Positions 33,867-41,870 of a stretch of DNA of 43,024 bases are shown here, piece by piece. Numbering within the stretch: position 1 is the stretch's first letter; the number at the start of each line of letters is the position of its first letter. The translations under genes and the position numbers were made by a program. The notes under the pieces are model-generated. The model made no database searches, was not told the DNA's origin, and saw nothing but the letters and a program-made list of their open reading frames with translations. The DNA comes from Gammaproteobacteria bacterium (GTDB lineage Bacteria; Actinomycetota; Acidimicrobiia; Spongiisociales; UBA4744). Where the stretch lies: assembly GCA_011682695.1 (NCBI GenBank), contig JAACED010000013.1, forward strand, positions 1 through 43,024, given 5' to 3'.

Positions 33867-36419
33867 CTACTCGATGTGTCCGTGCGCTCTGAGCCGCTCA
33901 CGATCGAACGTCGTGGTGCTGCGTTTGCGATGCCACGTATCCCACAATGCCAGCATGGATGGCAGCACGAGCACCGACGCGACGAGGGCCGCACCGAGTG
34001 CGAAGACCGTCACCTGACCCATCTGCTGCATCGGTCTGAGCGAGGATGTCATCAAGATCCCGAACCCGGCCATCGTCGTGAAGGCTGAGCCGGCCAGAGC
34101 AGCACCGGTGTGCCGGGCAGTCGAACGAATCGCCTCCTCCTGATCGTCATAGCGAACCCGGTCTTCTTCGAAACGGTGCGTGACGTGGATCGTGAACGGC
34201 ACACCGATCCCGATCGCCATCGCCGACAGCGTCGCCGTGACCGGATTGAAGGAGATCCCGAACAGCGCCATCATGCCGAAAGTCCACAACACGACGAGAG
34301 CGACCGGCGCGATGGTGATCACACCGAGGAAGGGACGTCGCGTTTCGAACCAGAAGTTGACGGTCAGCAACAACATCGCGACGAGAATCGCCACGAACAG
34401 CGACCTGAGCTGTGAACTGGAGAGCTTGTTGACGATCACCGCCGAGATGATCGATGTCGACGTCGGAACTGCCGTCAAGCCCGTATCGGTGACCGGGGTG
34501 AAGTCTCGGCGAAGGTTCTCGGCCAGGGCGGCGGCCCGCTCCTCGCCCGCCCCGGTCTGTATCACGAACTGGGCCGCGGTGTAGGAACCGTCGGTGTCCT
34601 TGTGAAGCACCCTGCCCATCGCCTCCGGTGCCGCGGCCATGGCCGCGTCGAAGATGGCAGCGATATCGGAATCCGGTCCAACAGTGAGATCTGGCCCCAA
34701 ACCTGCTGCTCCGGCCGTCTGCAGGAACGTCTGGTCTCCAGACCGTAACAAGTCTGCAATGACCCCGAGCGGAGATTCTGCTGCCGCAAATCCACCGAAA
34801 CTCACCACGTCCGGCGTGTCGTCGAGTTGCTTCCACGCCGCCAGCATCGCCTCATACGCTTGTGGCGTCGCCACATCACCCTTGATGAGTACGTTCGTCG
34901 CTTCACCGAAGCCCCCCGCGAACTGCTCTTCCACCGTCTTGAAGGCCCGAACGCTCGGCGAGTTCTCCGGCAGAAAGTCGATGAAGCTGAACGTCGTCTT
35001 GAGCTGCGTCAGCCCGTAGGCGCCCAGGCCGCCGAGCACCAATGCCACCATCAGCGTCACGACAGGAAGACGTTCTGCGAGCACCGCCGTGCGCGCGGCA
35101 ATGCGAGGAAGCGCCCTTGCCGTCGAGTCGGCAACGAATGACTCCGCGTGCAACCGTCCCCCACGCTCGGCACGGCGATCGAGCAGAAGCCTGATCGCCG
35201 GCAGCAGCGTCAGCATCAACAAGAACGCCGCGACGATCCCCACCGAAGTGAGGATTCCGAAGTCTCTGAGCCCGGGGATTGGTGAGATCAGATTGGTCAG
35301 AAACCCGACAGCGGTTGTCAAGGTCGCCAGGATGAGGGCCACACCCACCGTTCCGATCGCCCGAGTGGAAGCGTCGGCGACCGTCTTGCCGAGACCGATC
35401 TCCTCCCGATATCGCCCGGTCAAGTGGATCGCGTAGTCCACACCAAGACCGATGAGCAGGATGGGAATGATCTGGGTGATCTGGTTCAGCTCACCGATCA
35501 CGCCGAGGTAGTCAGGCCCCAACAGCACGGCGAAGCCCTGCATCCACACGATTGCCGTCAGGATCACGGCCAGGGTTAGTGCGACATCGGCGGCCGTGCG
35601 CCGAATCGCGCTCCATCCGGAACGCCCCCTGCGAGGCCGCACGAAGTACACGTACCCGAGGATCAGCAGGATGATCAAGAACGCACTCAGGAAGAGGCGA
35701 CCGACCTCCGCGGAGAAGTCGAAGTCATCTCCGAAGAGCAGCAGCATGCTGAACGCCTGGACATCGATGTCCCCGGACGAGTGCTGCTCCGCAGTAGCCG
35801 CGATCTCCTTCTCGACGTTGACGACGGCACTGAAGTCATCGCCTGTGTTGGGAATGGCCGACGTGTCGAGAAACACCACAACGAGTCCGGCCGGTGCCGT
35901 GGCCTCATCGTGATTCCCCTTCGTGGAGGCAAGGGCACGCAAGTAGTCGGCTTGTCCCGCCGCCGCGTGCTGCAGGCTCAGTTTGTAGAGCTGTTTCACC
36001 TGCTCATCGGAGATGGAGCCCAGGTCCATGCCCTGCATCTGCGCTGCCTGACGTACCCCTCCGAGAAACGACACGATGCCGGCCCGATCTGAGCGGTCCG
36101 AAATGTAGGCAGCGGCGTCGCTCGAACGTATCGCCGATTCGATACTGGCGACCGTCTGGGCCCCCTCGGCGGTGATGACGTCATCGCCGCTGAGGATGAT
36201 CTGCATGACCTGTTCGTTGCTTCCGGTCGAGAAGAGCTCTCGTATCTCTTCCGACGCGGCGATCTCGGGTGTGTCAGGAGCAAACCCTTCCTGCCCGGAA
36301 GTCACCTTTGCCTGTCGAGCAAACGAAGCCAGGACCGCGGTGAACACGAGCATCACCACAATGGTCCACCACGGCCACCGCCGCACGACAGCGGAGATGG
36401 TTTCGACGAATCGTTTCAC
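33867..36419 (-). CDS. MMPL-family RND transporter
   Basis: An 850-residue RND-superfamily membrane transporter made of two homologous halves. Each half has one leading helix, a large extracytoplasmic domain (about 35-235 and 460-640) and five clustered helices. The first half has the proton-relay motif GLGVDYAIHLTGRY with D328. The matching place in the second half is GIGVPFTIHVTHRF, with proline 741 instead of Asp. Substrate is unknown; MMPL and HpnN relatives move lipids or hydrophobic molecules. I chose GTG 36419 because AGGGAG lies 6 nt upstream; GTG 36443 would put a ribosome site directly against the codon. It lies convergent to citrate synthase. Confidence 0.87.
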   Translation of the reverse strand: MKRFVETISAVVRRWPWWTIVVMLVFTAVLASFARQAKVTSGQEGFAPDTPEIAASEEIRELFSTGSNEQVMQIILSGDDVITAEGAQTVASIESAIRSSDAAAYISDRSDRAGIVSFLGGVRQAAQMQGMDLGSISDEQVKQLYKLSLQHAAAGQADYLRALASTKGNHDEATAPAGLVVVFLDTSAIPNTGDDFSAVVNVEKEIAATAEQHSSGDIDVQAFSMLLLFGDDFDFSAEVGRLFLSAFLIILLILGYVYFVRPRRGRSGWSAIRRTAADVALTLAVILTAIVWMQGFAVLLGPDYLGVIGELNQITQIIPILLIGLGVDYAIHLTGRYREEIGLGKTVADASTRAIGTVGVALILATLTTAVGFLTNLISPIPGLRDFGILTSVGIVAAFLLMLTLLPAIRLLLDRRAERGGRLHAESFVADSTARALPRIAARTAVLAERLPVVTLMVALVLGGLGAYGLTQLKTTFSFIDFLPENSPSVRAFKTVEEQFAGGFGEATNVLIKGDVATPQAYEAMLAAWKQLDDTPDVVSFGGFAAAESPLGVIADLLRSGDQTFLQTAGAAGLGPDLTVGPDSDIAAIFDAAMAAAPEAMGRVLHKDTDGSYTAAQFVIQTGAGEERAAALAENLRRDFTPVTDTGLTAVPTSTSIISAVIVNKLSSSQLRSLFVAILVAMLLLTVNFWFETRRPFLGVITIAPVALVVLWTFGMMALFGISFNPVTATLSAMAIGIGVPFTIHVTHRFEEDRVRYDDQEEAIRSTARHTGAALAGSAFTTMAGFGILMTSSLRPMQQMGQVTVFALGAALVASVLVLPSMLALWDTWHRKRSTTTFDRERLRAHGHIE

Positions 36420-36496
36420 GAAGGTCTCCCTGGTTGTCAGCACCCTCCCTGGGAGAAAAGATTATGCCGGTCTCCCCTATCTAGGCGAAATCGCCG
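36420..36496 (-). promoter_or_regulatory. Short gap thrS-MMPL with candidate -10
   Basis: After the thrS stop a small hairpin (36484-36495, ggcga/tcgcc) could weakly terminate. CATAAT on the minus strand (36461-36466) is a -10 candidate about 41 nt before the MMPL GTG. A 6-bp inverted pair (gggaga/tctccc, 36451-36476) overlaps it. No good -35 is seen. Confidence 0.35.
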
Positions 36497-38422
36497 CTAT
36501 CGGGGCGGTGCGACCAGTGCCGCCAACTGATCCAGAGCAGTTTCGAGGGCTACGCCGCGTTCCTCTTTTTCGGCACTGTACAGGCGCAGACCCACGGTTC
36601 GCGCCTCCTCGTCACGATCTCCGACCACGAGAACCGCCGGATCTTTCAGCGACAAGGCGCGTCGGATCTTCTCCCCCACGGTCTCCTGACTCTCGTCGAC
36701 TCGAGCGCGTACCCCTGCGCCGCGAAGCAGGGAGGCAACCTCATTGGCGTAGTCCAGGTGCCGGTCGGCGACCGGCACGATCGCAGCCTGCACCGGGGCG
36801 AGCCAGGCGGGGAACGCCCCTGCATAATGCTCGAGAAGGATCCCGAAGAAACGCTCGACGGACCCGAACAGGGCGCGATGGATCATCACTGGACGATCAC
36901 GTGTGTTGTCCGCGCTGGCAAACTCGACATCGAACCGCTCCGGAAGCGAGAAATCGACCTGAATCGTCGATAGCTGCCATCTTCGACCGATCGCGTCCCT
37001 GATGTGCACATCGATCTTCGGCCCGTAGAAGGCTCCATCACCTTCCGAGACCGTGTGCTCCAGGTTCGCCATTTCGAGGGCGGTCGCCAGCGAGGCGGTC
37101 GCCAGTTCCCACATCTCCGGCTCGCCGACGAACTTCTCGGGCCGGGTGGAGAGTTCGGCCTCGAATTCGGTGAACCCGAAGTCTCGCAGCACCATGAGGA
37201 CGAAATCGAGCAAACCCTGCAACTCGGTTCCGATCTGGTCGCGGCTGCAAAAGATGTGGCTGTCGTCCTGGGTAAAGCCCCTCGCTCTCAGGAGACCGTG
37301 AATGACTCCGGAGCGCTCGTACCGGTAGACCGTTCCGAGCTCGAACAGGCGCAGTGGCAGCTCCCGATAGGAACGGCTCCGGCTTTTGAAGATCAGGACG
37401 TGGAACGGACAGTTCATGGGCTTCACGTAGTACGGATCACCGTGGTCGAGTTCCATGGCCGGGTACATGCTCTCGGCGTAGAAGCCGAGATGACCCGATG
37501 TCTCCCAGAGATGCGCCTTCGCAACGTGCGGCGTGACCACGAGTTCGTACCCGTTCTCCATGTGTACCCGCCGGCTGTAGTCCTCGATGACGTTGCGTAC
37601 GATTCCACCCTTGGGGTGCCAGACGGCGAGGCCCGAACCGAGCTCCGGAGGGAACGAGAAGAGATCCAGCTCCGCGCCCAGCTTCCGATGGTCCCTTCGT
37701 TCCGCCTCTTCGAGACGCTCCAGGTGGGCCTGAAGGGCCTTCTTGTCCTCCCAGGCAGTCCCGTAGATCCGCTGCAATTGCGGCCGATGCTCGTCACCGC
37801 GCCAGTAGGCGCCCGCACTGCGTAGTAGCTTGAAGGCTTTGATCTTCGACGTCGATGGAACATGGGGGCCGCGGCAGAGGTCCACAAACCCATCGTTGCG
37901 ATAGATCGAGATCACGGTTCCGAGTTCGCCTTCCTCGACCGTTTCGATGATCTCGATCTTGAACGGCTGATCGGCGAACATCGCGAGGGCGTCCTCCTCA
38001 GAGACCTCTTCGCGAATGAACGGCTGATCTTCGGCCACGATCTCGCGCATGCGAGCCTCGATCCTCTCGAGATCCTCACCGGTGAAGGGACGGCCGACAT
38101 CGAAGTCGTAGTAGAAGCCGTCCGCGATGGCGGGGCCGATGGCGAACCGGGCACCTTCGAACAGTGAGAGCACTGCCTGTGCCATCACGTGAGCAGCGGA
38201 GTGGCGCAGCACCTCGCGCCCCTCGTCCGTGTTCCCCGTAACGATTTCCAGCCGTCCTCCGTGCGGAAGGGGCCGGGTGAGATCGAGCAGGACACCATCG
38301 AGCTTCACGGCCACGGCTGCGGCAGCAAGTCTCTTTCCGATACTGGTTGCCACATCCAGCCCGGTGCTGCCGTCGGGGAAAGGCCTTCTGGAACCGTCAG
38401 GTAACTCGATTTCGATGGACAC
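36497..38422 (-). CDS. thrS: Threonyl-tRNA synthetase
   Basis: A 641-residue class II synthetase with all domains: TGS (about 1-62), the SAD editing domain with HSAAHVMAQAV (about 74-84) and DLCRGPHVPST, then the catalytic core with the zinc ligand in KPMNCPFHVLIF and motif 2 (TVYRYERSGVIHGLLRARGF), motif 3 (RALFGSVERFFGIL) and the anticodon domain. It starts with GTG, with AGAAGG 6 nt upstream. I looked for a T-box leader in the 130-nt upstream gap and saw none. In mycobacteria thrS sits beside the PI-phosphate synthase gene; here three other genes separate them. Confidence 0.96.
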   Translation of the reverse strand: MSIEIELPDGSRRPFPDGSTGLDVATSIGKRLAAAAVAVKLDGVLLDLTRPLPHGGRLEIVTGNTDEGREVLRHSAAHVMAQAVLSLFEGARFAIGPAIADGFYYDFDVGRPFTGEDLERIEARMREIVAEDQPFIREEVSEEDALAMFADQPFKIEIIETVEEGELGTVISIYRNDGFVDLCRGPHVPSTSKIKAFKLLRSAGAYWRGDEHRPQLQRIYGTAWEDKKALQAHLERLEEAERRDHRKLGAELDLFSFPPELGSGLAVWHPKGGIVRNVIEDYSRRVHMENGYELVVTPHVAKAHLWETSGHLGFYAESMYPAMELDHGDPYYVKPMNCPFHVLIFKSRSRSYRELPLRLFELGTVYRYERSGVIHGLLRARGFTQDDSHIFCSRDQIGTELQGLLDFVLMVLRDFGFTEFEAELSTRPEKFVGEPEMWELATASLATALEMANLEHTVSEGDGAFYGPKIDVHIRDAIGRRWQLSTIQVDFSLPERFDVEFASADNTRDRPVMIHRALFGSVERFFGILLEHYAGAFPAWLAPVQAAIVPVADRHLDYANEVASLLRGAGVRARVDESQETVGEKIRRALSLKDPAVLVVGDRDEEARTVGLRLYSAEKEERGVALETALDQLAALVAPPR

Positions 38423-38555
38423 ATTGACCTTCTTCTCTCGTGCTGCTTCGGAGTGTCATCCTTTGATACCCCACAATTCATGCAACACATACCGCTAGTC
38501 TGCTGTAGCGTAAACGAAGCCGTCCACATCGCCGACTGGTTCCTAAAGGGGAGAC
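38423..38555. promoter_or_regulatory. Divergent promoter region, thrS / pseudokinase
   Basis: This 133-bp gap is noticeably more AT-rich than its surroundings and must drive thrS leftward and the kinase-fold gene rightward. Possible -10 hexamers on the plus strand are TAGTCT and TAGCGT near 38495-38512, but without clear -35 boxes. No riboswitch or T-box pattern is recognised. Confidence 0.35.
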
Positions 38556-39380
38556 GTGCAGCCAAGAGACATCGCTCGCACACTTGCTGCTGGAGGAAGC
38601 GCCAACGCGCTCTCCACCGGAACCAACAGCGTGTTCCGGCTGCGGGCTCCCGACGGGCAAATGTCGGTTCTCAAGGTGTACGGCTCCTCCTCATACGCAC
38701 GTAGAGAACGCAGAGCCCTCGACGCTCTTGCCGGCTTGCCGGGACTGCCGACCGTTCTCGAATGGGGATCCACAGGTGACTTGGAGTGGGTCCGCCTGGC
38801 CGACGCGGGAAGGTGGACGCTTGGAGCGCTGCCTGGTGACGCAAAGGCGGCGGCGCGAGCCGGAATCCTGCTCAGGAGGCTCCACGACGCAGACTATTCA
38901 CAACTGTCCAATCTCGAAGCGGGAATCGATTCAGACTGGATGCGCACAGCGAGCAGAGGCAACTTCACCAGATTGGAACGCTACCGGCGCCGATTGAGGA
39001 TTCCTGCTCTTGTCTTTGAACTCGCCGCCGACCTGGAGTTCCCTCCCTCCGGCCCTCCTCGCGCCAGCCATACGCGACCGGCGCCGGAGGCATTCGTCAT
39101 CAACGACGATGGACAGGTCACCTTGACCGGCTGGACCTGGGCCACGCTGGCCCCTCCCGAGTGGGACTTTACGTTCGCCTACTGGCAGCTCTCCCAGCAT
39201 GCCAGCGCGGCCGTCGATGCCTTTTCCCAGGCATATGGGGCCACCATCCACGGTCACGTGCTCAAAGCATGGTTGGCGTTTCACATATCCGCGTCGCTGC
39301 TCCGGCAGGCGGAAATGAGAGACGGACGACTCGAAGATCTCGAGCCTTTCGTCGACCAATTGGTGTCGGCGATCACCTGA
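38556..39380 (+). CDS. APH-fold phosphotransferase-like protein, probable pseudokinase
   Basis: A 274-residue protein with the aminoglycoside-phosphotransferase/choline-kinase fold. The N-lobe keeps the ATP-binding lysine (K40 in MSVLKVYG) and a following RRERRAL segment. The catalytic loop HGDxxxxN is degraded: H172-T173-R174 replaces His-Gly-Asp. The metal-binding IDW becomes T191-G192-W193, while VINDDGQVTL and APPEWDFTFAYW keep the fold signature. So two essential aspartates are missing, and a binding or regulatory role is likelier than catalysis. GTG start with GGGGAG close upstream. It is first of three plus-strand genes with unrelated folds; no known partner is nearby. Confidence 0.75.
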   Translation: MQPRDIARTLAAGGSANALSTGTNSVFRLRAPDGQMSVLKVYGSSSYARRERRALDALAGLPGLPTVLEWGSTGDLEWVRLADAGRWTLGALPGDAKAAARAGILLRRLHDADYSQLSNLEAGIDSDWMRTASRGNFTRLERYRRRLRIPALVFELAADLEFPPSGPPRASHTRPAPEAFVINDDGQVTLTGWTWATLAPPEWDFTFAYWQLSQHASAAVDAFSQAYGATIHGHVLKAWLAFHISASLLRQAEMRDGRLEDLEPFVDQLVSAIT

Positions 39381-39402
39381 CCGAGAAGCCGCCGGCTTTC
39401 GG
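39381..39402 (+). terminator. Hairpin at the pseudokinase stop
   Basis: A 9-bp stem with one bulge (ccgagaagcc paired with ggctttcgg, loop gcc) begins at the base after the stop codon. It is not followed by a T tract. The rest of the gap to 39539 shows nothing else that I can name. Confidence 0.45.
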
Positions 39403-39539
39403 TCGCCCGTTGTCAGTCGAAATCTGGTCTCATCCCGATGCCCCACGCCGGTACCCGGCATGCGTGTGGAAAGCAGAGATCGCGAAATCCCTCCTTCTGG
39501 AGTGCTTCCCTCATACACTTCGCCAGGAGAGGAGACCGC

Positions 39540-39767
39540 ATGGTGCAATTGTTGTTGACGGCATCGCTCATCACGGCACTCGTCGTCTTCGCCGGCCGCC
39601 GATTTCAAGATGCCGGTGACGGCTTCGCGTTCGAGGCCGGCACCTGGGATGAAGCGTATCGGTCTGCGACCGAGCTGCCGTGCCCGTGGTGCGGGGCCGA
39701 CACGAATGAGTCCGACCGAGCTTGCCCAAGCTGTCACCACCAGTTCGGCGCCACCGTAAGTTCCTGA
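39540..39767 (+). CDS. Small membrane-anchored zinc ribbon protein
   Basis: A 75-residue protein. One N-terminal hydrophobic segment (about 3-19, LLLTASLITALVVFAG) is followed by a short polar stretch and a C-terminal zinc ribbon with two CPxC knuckles, CPWC and CPSCHH (about 48-66). GGAGAGGAG 6 nt before the ATG supports translation. An upstream in-frame extension lacks these features. I do not recognise a named family. It lies between the pseudokinase and the lipase gene, all on the plus strand. Confidence 0.7.
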   Translation: MVQLLLTASLITALVVFAGRRFQDAGDGFAFEAGTWDEAYRSATELPCPWCGADTNESDRACPSCHHQFGATVSS

Positions 39768-39821
39768 TCGTCGTCGGGCGACGTCACTCAATGGCGACGC
39801 ATACCTGTAGTGTTCTTGCCC

Positions 39822-40766
39822 GTGAGTAGGGTCGGACTCGTTCTTGGAGGTGGAGGCGTCACCGGCGCCTCCTATCACCTTGCAGCTCTCTTGGCCGTCG
39901 AGATGGCTACTGGATGGCAGCCCAAGACCGCGGACGTCATCGTCGGTACCTCTGCGGGTGCCTTCGCCGCTGCGGTCGTTCGTTCAGGAACGTTGTCGCT
40001 GGACAGCATCGTCAAGAGGGGCGAGGGGCAAGAGGATGTCGCCAAGCGCATCCGCTCCTGGGTGTATCGAAGGGACCGTATCCACGGTGTCGGGAGGTGG
40101 ATTCGACACGGCGTTGTTCCCAGTTTCCGGCGGCCCGGTCTCACCTCCGTGATCGGGGCTCCAGGACGATACGACCCTTCAGGCATCGCGGACTGGGTCG
40201 CAGAGCAGGCCCCAACGATCGCCGACACGTGGCCGGAACGTCCGACCGTGATCGTGGCATATGATCTACAAGAGCGGCGCCGGACGGCGTTCGGCACCAT
40301 CAACGCCCCGGTCGTTGCCCTTCGCGACGCCGTAGCGGCTTCTTCCGCCGTCCCGATCGTGTTCTCTCCGCACGAAATCGAGGGAAACAACTACGTCGAC
40401 GGTGGGGTTGTTTCCGGGACCAATGCGGACCTGGTACTCGGCAACCCCGAGCCGCTTGACCTCCTTCTGATCCTCGCTCCCATGGCCGCGGAGGAGCAAC
40501 GCCAGAAGGCCCGTTTCTACGAGCCCATGTTCGACCGGGTCGGGCGTTCTGCACTCCACGACGAACTCGTCGCCGTCGCAACCGCCTGGCCGGCGACCGA
40601 TACCCTCGTCCTGCGACCGACACCGGCGGTACTCGCCGTGATGCGGCCGAATCCCATGGATCCCGAGCAGGCGGTTCCCACCTTCATCAGAACTCTGGCG
40701 TCGCTACGAACGAAGCTCGCCGGCCCTGAAGTGTGGCAGGTACTCGAACGTCATCTCGTGAGCTGA
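39822..40766 (+). CDS. Patatin-like phospholipase
   Basis: A 314-residue patatin-family acyl hydrolase. The oxyanion loop GGGGVTGASYH (9-19), nucleophile S44 in VGTSAGA and the catalytic Asp D193 in YVDGGVVSGTNADL form the complete Ser-Asp dyad. No signal peptide or membrane helix is obvious, so it is probably a cytoplasmic lipase or esterase; the substrate is unknown. I start it at GTG 39822 (SRVGLVLGGGG). TAGTGT lies 8 nt upstream and no ribosome site is visible, which suggests leaderless expression; GTG 39810 is possible. It converges on the adenine deaminase gene. Confidence 0.88.
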   Translation: MSRVGLVLGGGGVTGASYHLAALLAVEMATGWQPKTADVIVGTSAGAFAAAVVRSGTLSLDSIVKRGEGQEDVAKRIRSWVYRRDRIHGVGRWIRHGVVPSFRRPGLTSVIGAPGRYDPSGIADWVAEQAPTIADTWPERPTVIVAYDLQERRRTAFGTINAPVVALRDAVAASSAVPIVFSPHEIEGNNYVDGGVVSGTNADLVLGNPEPLDLLLILAPMAAEEQRQKARFYEPMFDRVGRSALHDELVAVATAWPATDTLVLRPTPAVLAVMRPNPMDPEQAVPTFIRTLASLRTKLAGPEVWQVLERHLVS

Positions 40767-40867
40767 CAGGCATCGAGGTCCGCCAGTAGATTCTCGCGTT
40801 CGGCGGGTGTGACGAATGCAGCTTCGATCGAGTTGCGGGCAATCGTCACGATCTCGCTCGTGGTCAG
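40751..40867 (-). pseudogene. Out-of-frame C-terminus of adenine deaminase
   Basis: Read from CTG at 40867 this gives 38 residues ([18 protein letters not shown]..., ending in DACQLTR) and a TGA at 40751-40753. It is the expected end of the deaminase, with the conserved ARNS-x-EA-x-F motif. A missing base in the short G run at 40868-40870 (minus strand) explains the break: a true frameshift, an assembly error, or less likely recoding. It overlaps the end of the patatin gene by 16 nt. Confidence 0.85.
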
Positions 40868-41751
40868 CCCGAGAGCATCCGTGTGGCCTCGTAGTTATCT
40901 GCGATGTACCCACCGAAGTAGGCAGGATCGTCGGAGTTGATCGTCACCATCGCTCCCGCATCGAGCAGGCGTTTCAGATTGTGATGTTCGAGTTTGTCGA
41001 ATACGTGAAGCTTGACGTTGGAGAGCGGGCACATCGTGAGGGGCACTCGTTCAGAGATGATCCGACGGACCAGTCCGGGATCTTCATCGATCCGGACGCC
41101 GTGGTCGATCCGCTCGACCCCCAAGACGTCGAGAGCCTGACGGATGTACTCGGGTGGACCCTCCTCACCTGCATGGGCTACGAGATGCAGCCCCTCGCTC
41201 CGTGCCTTGGCGAACACCTCCCCGAAAAGCTCCGGCGGCCGCCCCTTCTCGGAGGAGTCGAGGCCGACACCGATCAGCCACGAACGGTACCGGAGGCCGT
41301 CATCGAGCGTCTGCATCGCCTCTTCCGGGCTGAGGTGGCGCAAGAACGACATGATCAACGCGGCCGACACCCCAAGATCGCGTGCGTCGTCAACGGCGCG
41401 ATGCAGACCGGAGATGACGGTGGAGAACGCGATGCCGCGCGAAGTGTGTGTCTGCGGATCAAAGAAGATCTCAGCCCGCTTCACGCCATCTGCTGCGGCG
41501 CGCCGTAGGTAGGCCCAGGCCAGGTCGTAGAAGTCCTGCTCGGTTCTCAATACGGAGGCACCGTCGTAGTAGATGTCGAGAAACGACTGCAAGTCATTGA
41601 AGTCGTACGCATCGCGGATCTCCTTCACCGAAGCGAAGGGAATCGAGATATCGTTTCGTTCGGCCAAGGCCATCATCATCTCGGGTTCCAGGGAGCCTTC
41701 GATATGCATGTGTAGCTCGGCCTTTGGCAGCTCTCGGATGAAATCCTCCAA
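40864..41751 (-). CDS. Adenine deaminase (Aah1/PA0148 type), frameshifted at 3' end
   Basis: The intact frame gives 295 residues of an adenosine-deaminase-superfamily enzyme. H14 and H16 (ELHMHIEGS), [20 protein letters not shown] and [12 protein letters not shown] supply the metal and catalytic residues. [22 protein letters not shown] and [10 protein letters not shown] are hallmarks of the adenine (not adenosine) deaminase group typified by P. aeruginosa PA0148. The frame stops prematurely after TRMLSG. Shifting one base continues for 38 residues with the family motif IARNSIEAAF (see next entry). The start is TTG with AAAGG 6 nt upstream; a TAA just above rules out an earlier one. It is divergent from an 8-oxoguanine deaminase gene. 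Confidence 0.88.
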   Translation of the reverse strand: MEDFIRELPKAELHMHIEGSLEPEMMMALAERNDISIPFASVKEIRDAYDFNDLQSFLDIYYDGASVLRTEQDFYDLAWAYLRRAAADGVKRAEIFFDPQTHTSRGIAFSTVISGLHRAVDDARDLGVSAALIMSFLRHLSPEEAMQTLDDGLRYRSWLIGVGLDSSEKGRPPELFGEVFAKARSEGLHLVAHAGEEGPPEYIRQALDVLGVERIDHGVRIDEDPGLVRRIISERVPLTMCPLSNVKLHVFDKLEHHNLKRLLDAGAMVTINSDDPAYFGGYIADNYEATRMLSG

Positions 41752-41870
41752 CGTGTACCTTTCCCCGTTCCACCAAGATTACGCCGGTACGATGCAAAGA
41801 CGGAAGTCGAAACGAAGTCTTGATCGACCGGACATCGATGCAAGAACTGCCACGAGAAAGCGAGGTCCTG
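41752..41870. promoter_or_regulatory. Divergent promoter region of the two deaminases
   Basis: A 119-bp gap between divergent genes. TAATCT on the minus strand (41776-41781) lies about 25 nt before the TTG start, and TACGAT on the plus strand (41788-41793) points toward the 8-oxoguanine deaminase gene. The two hexamers are 6 nt apart, which would make the promoters overlap and mutually exclusive. No -35 consensus is clear. Confidence 0.4.

Noticed and set aside
38423-38555. T-box or other riboswitch leader for thrS
   Set aside because: No specifier-loop or conserved T-box antiterminator sequence (TGGN-containing bulge) can be seen, and the leader is too short.
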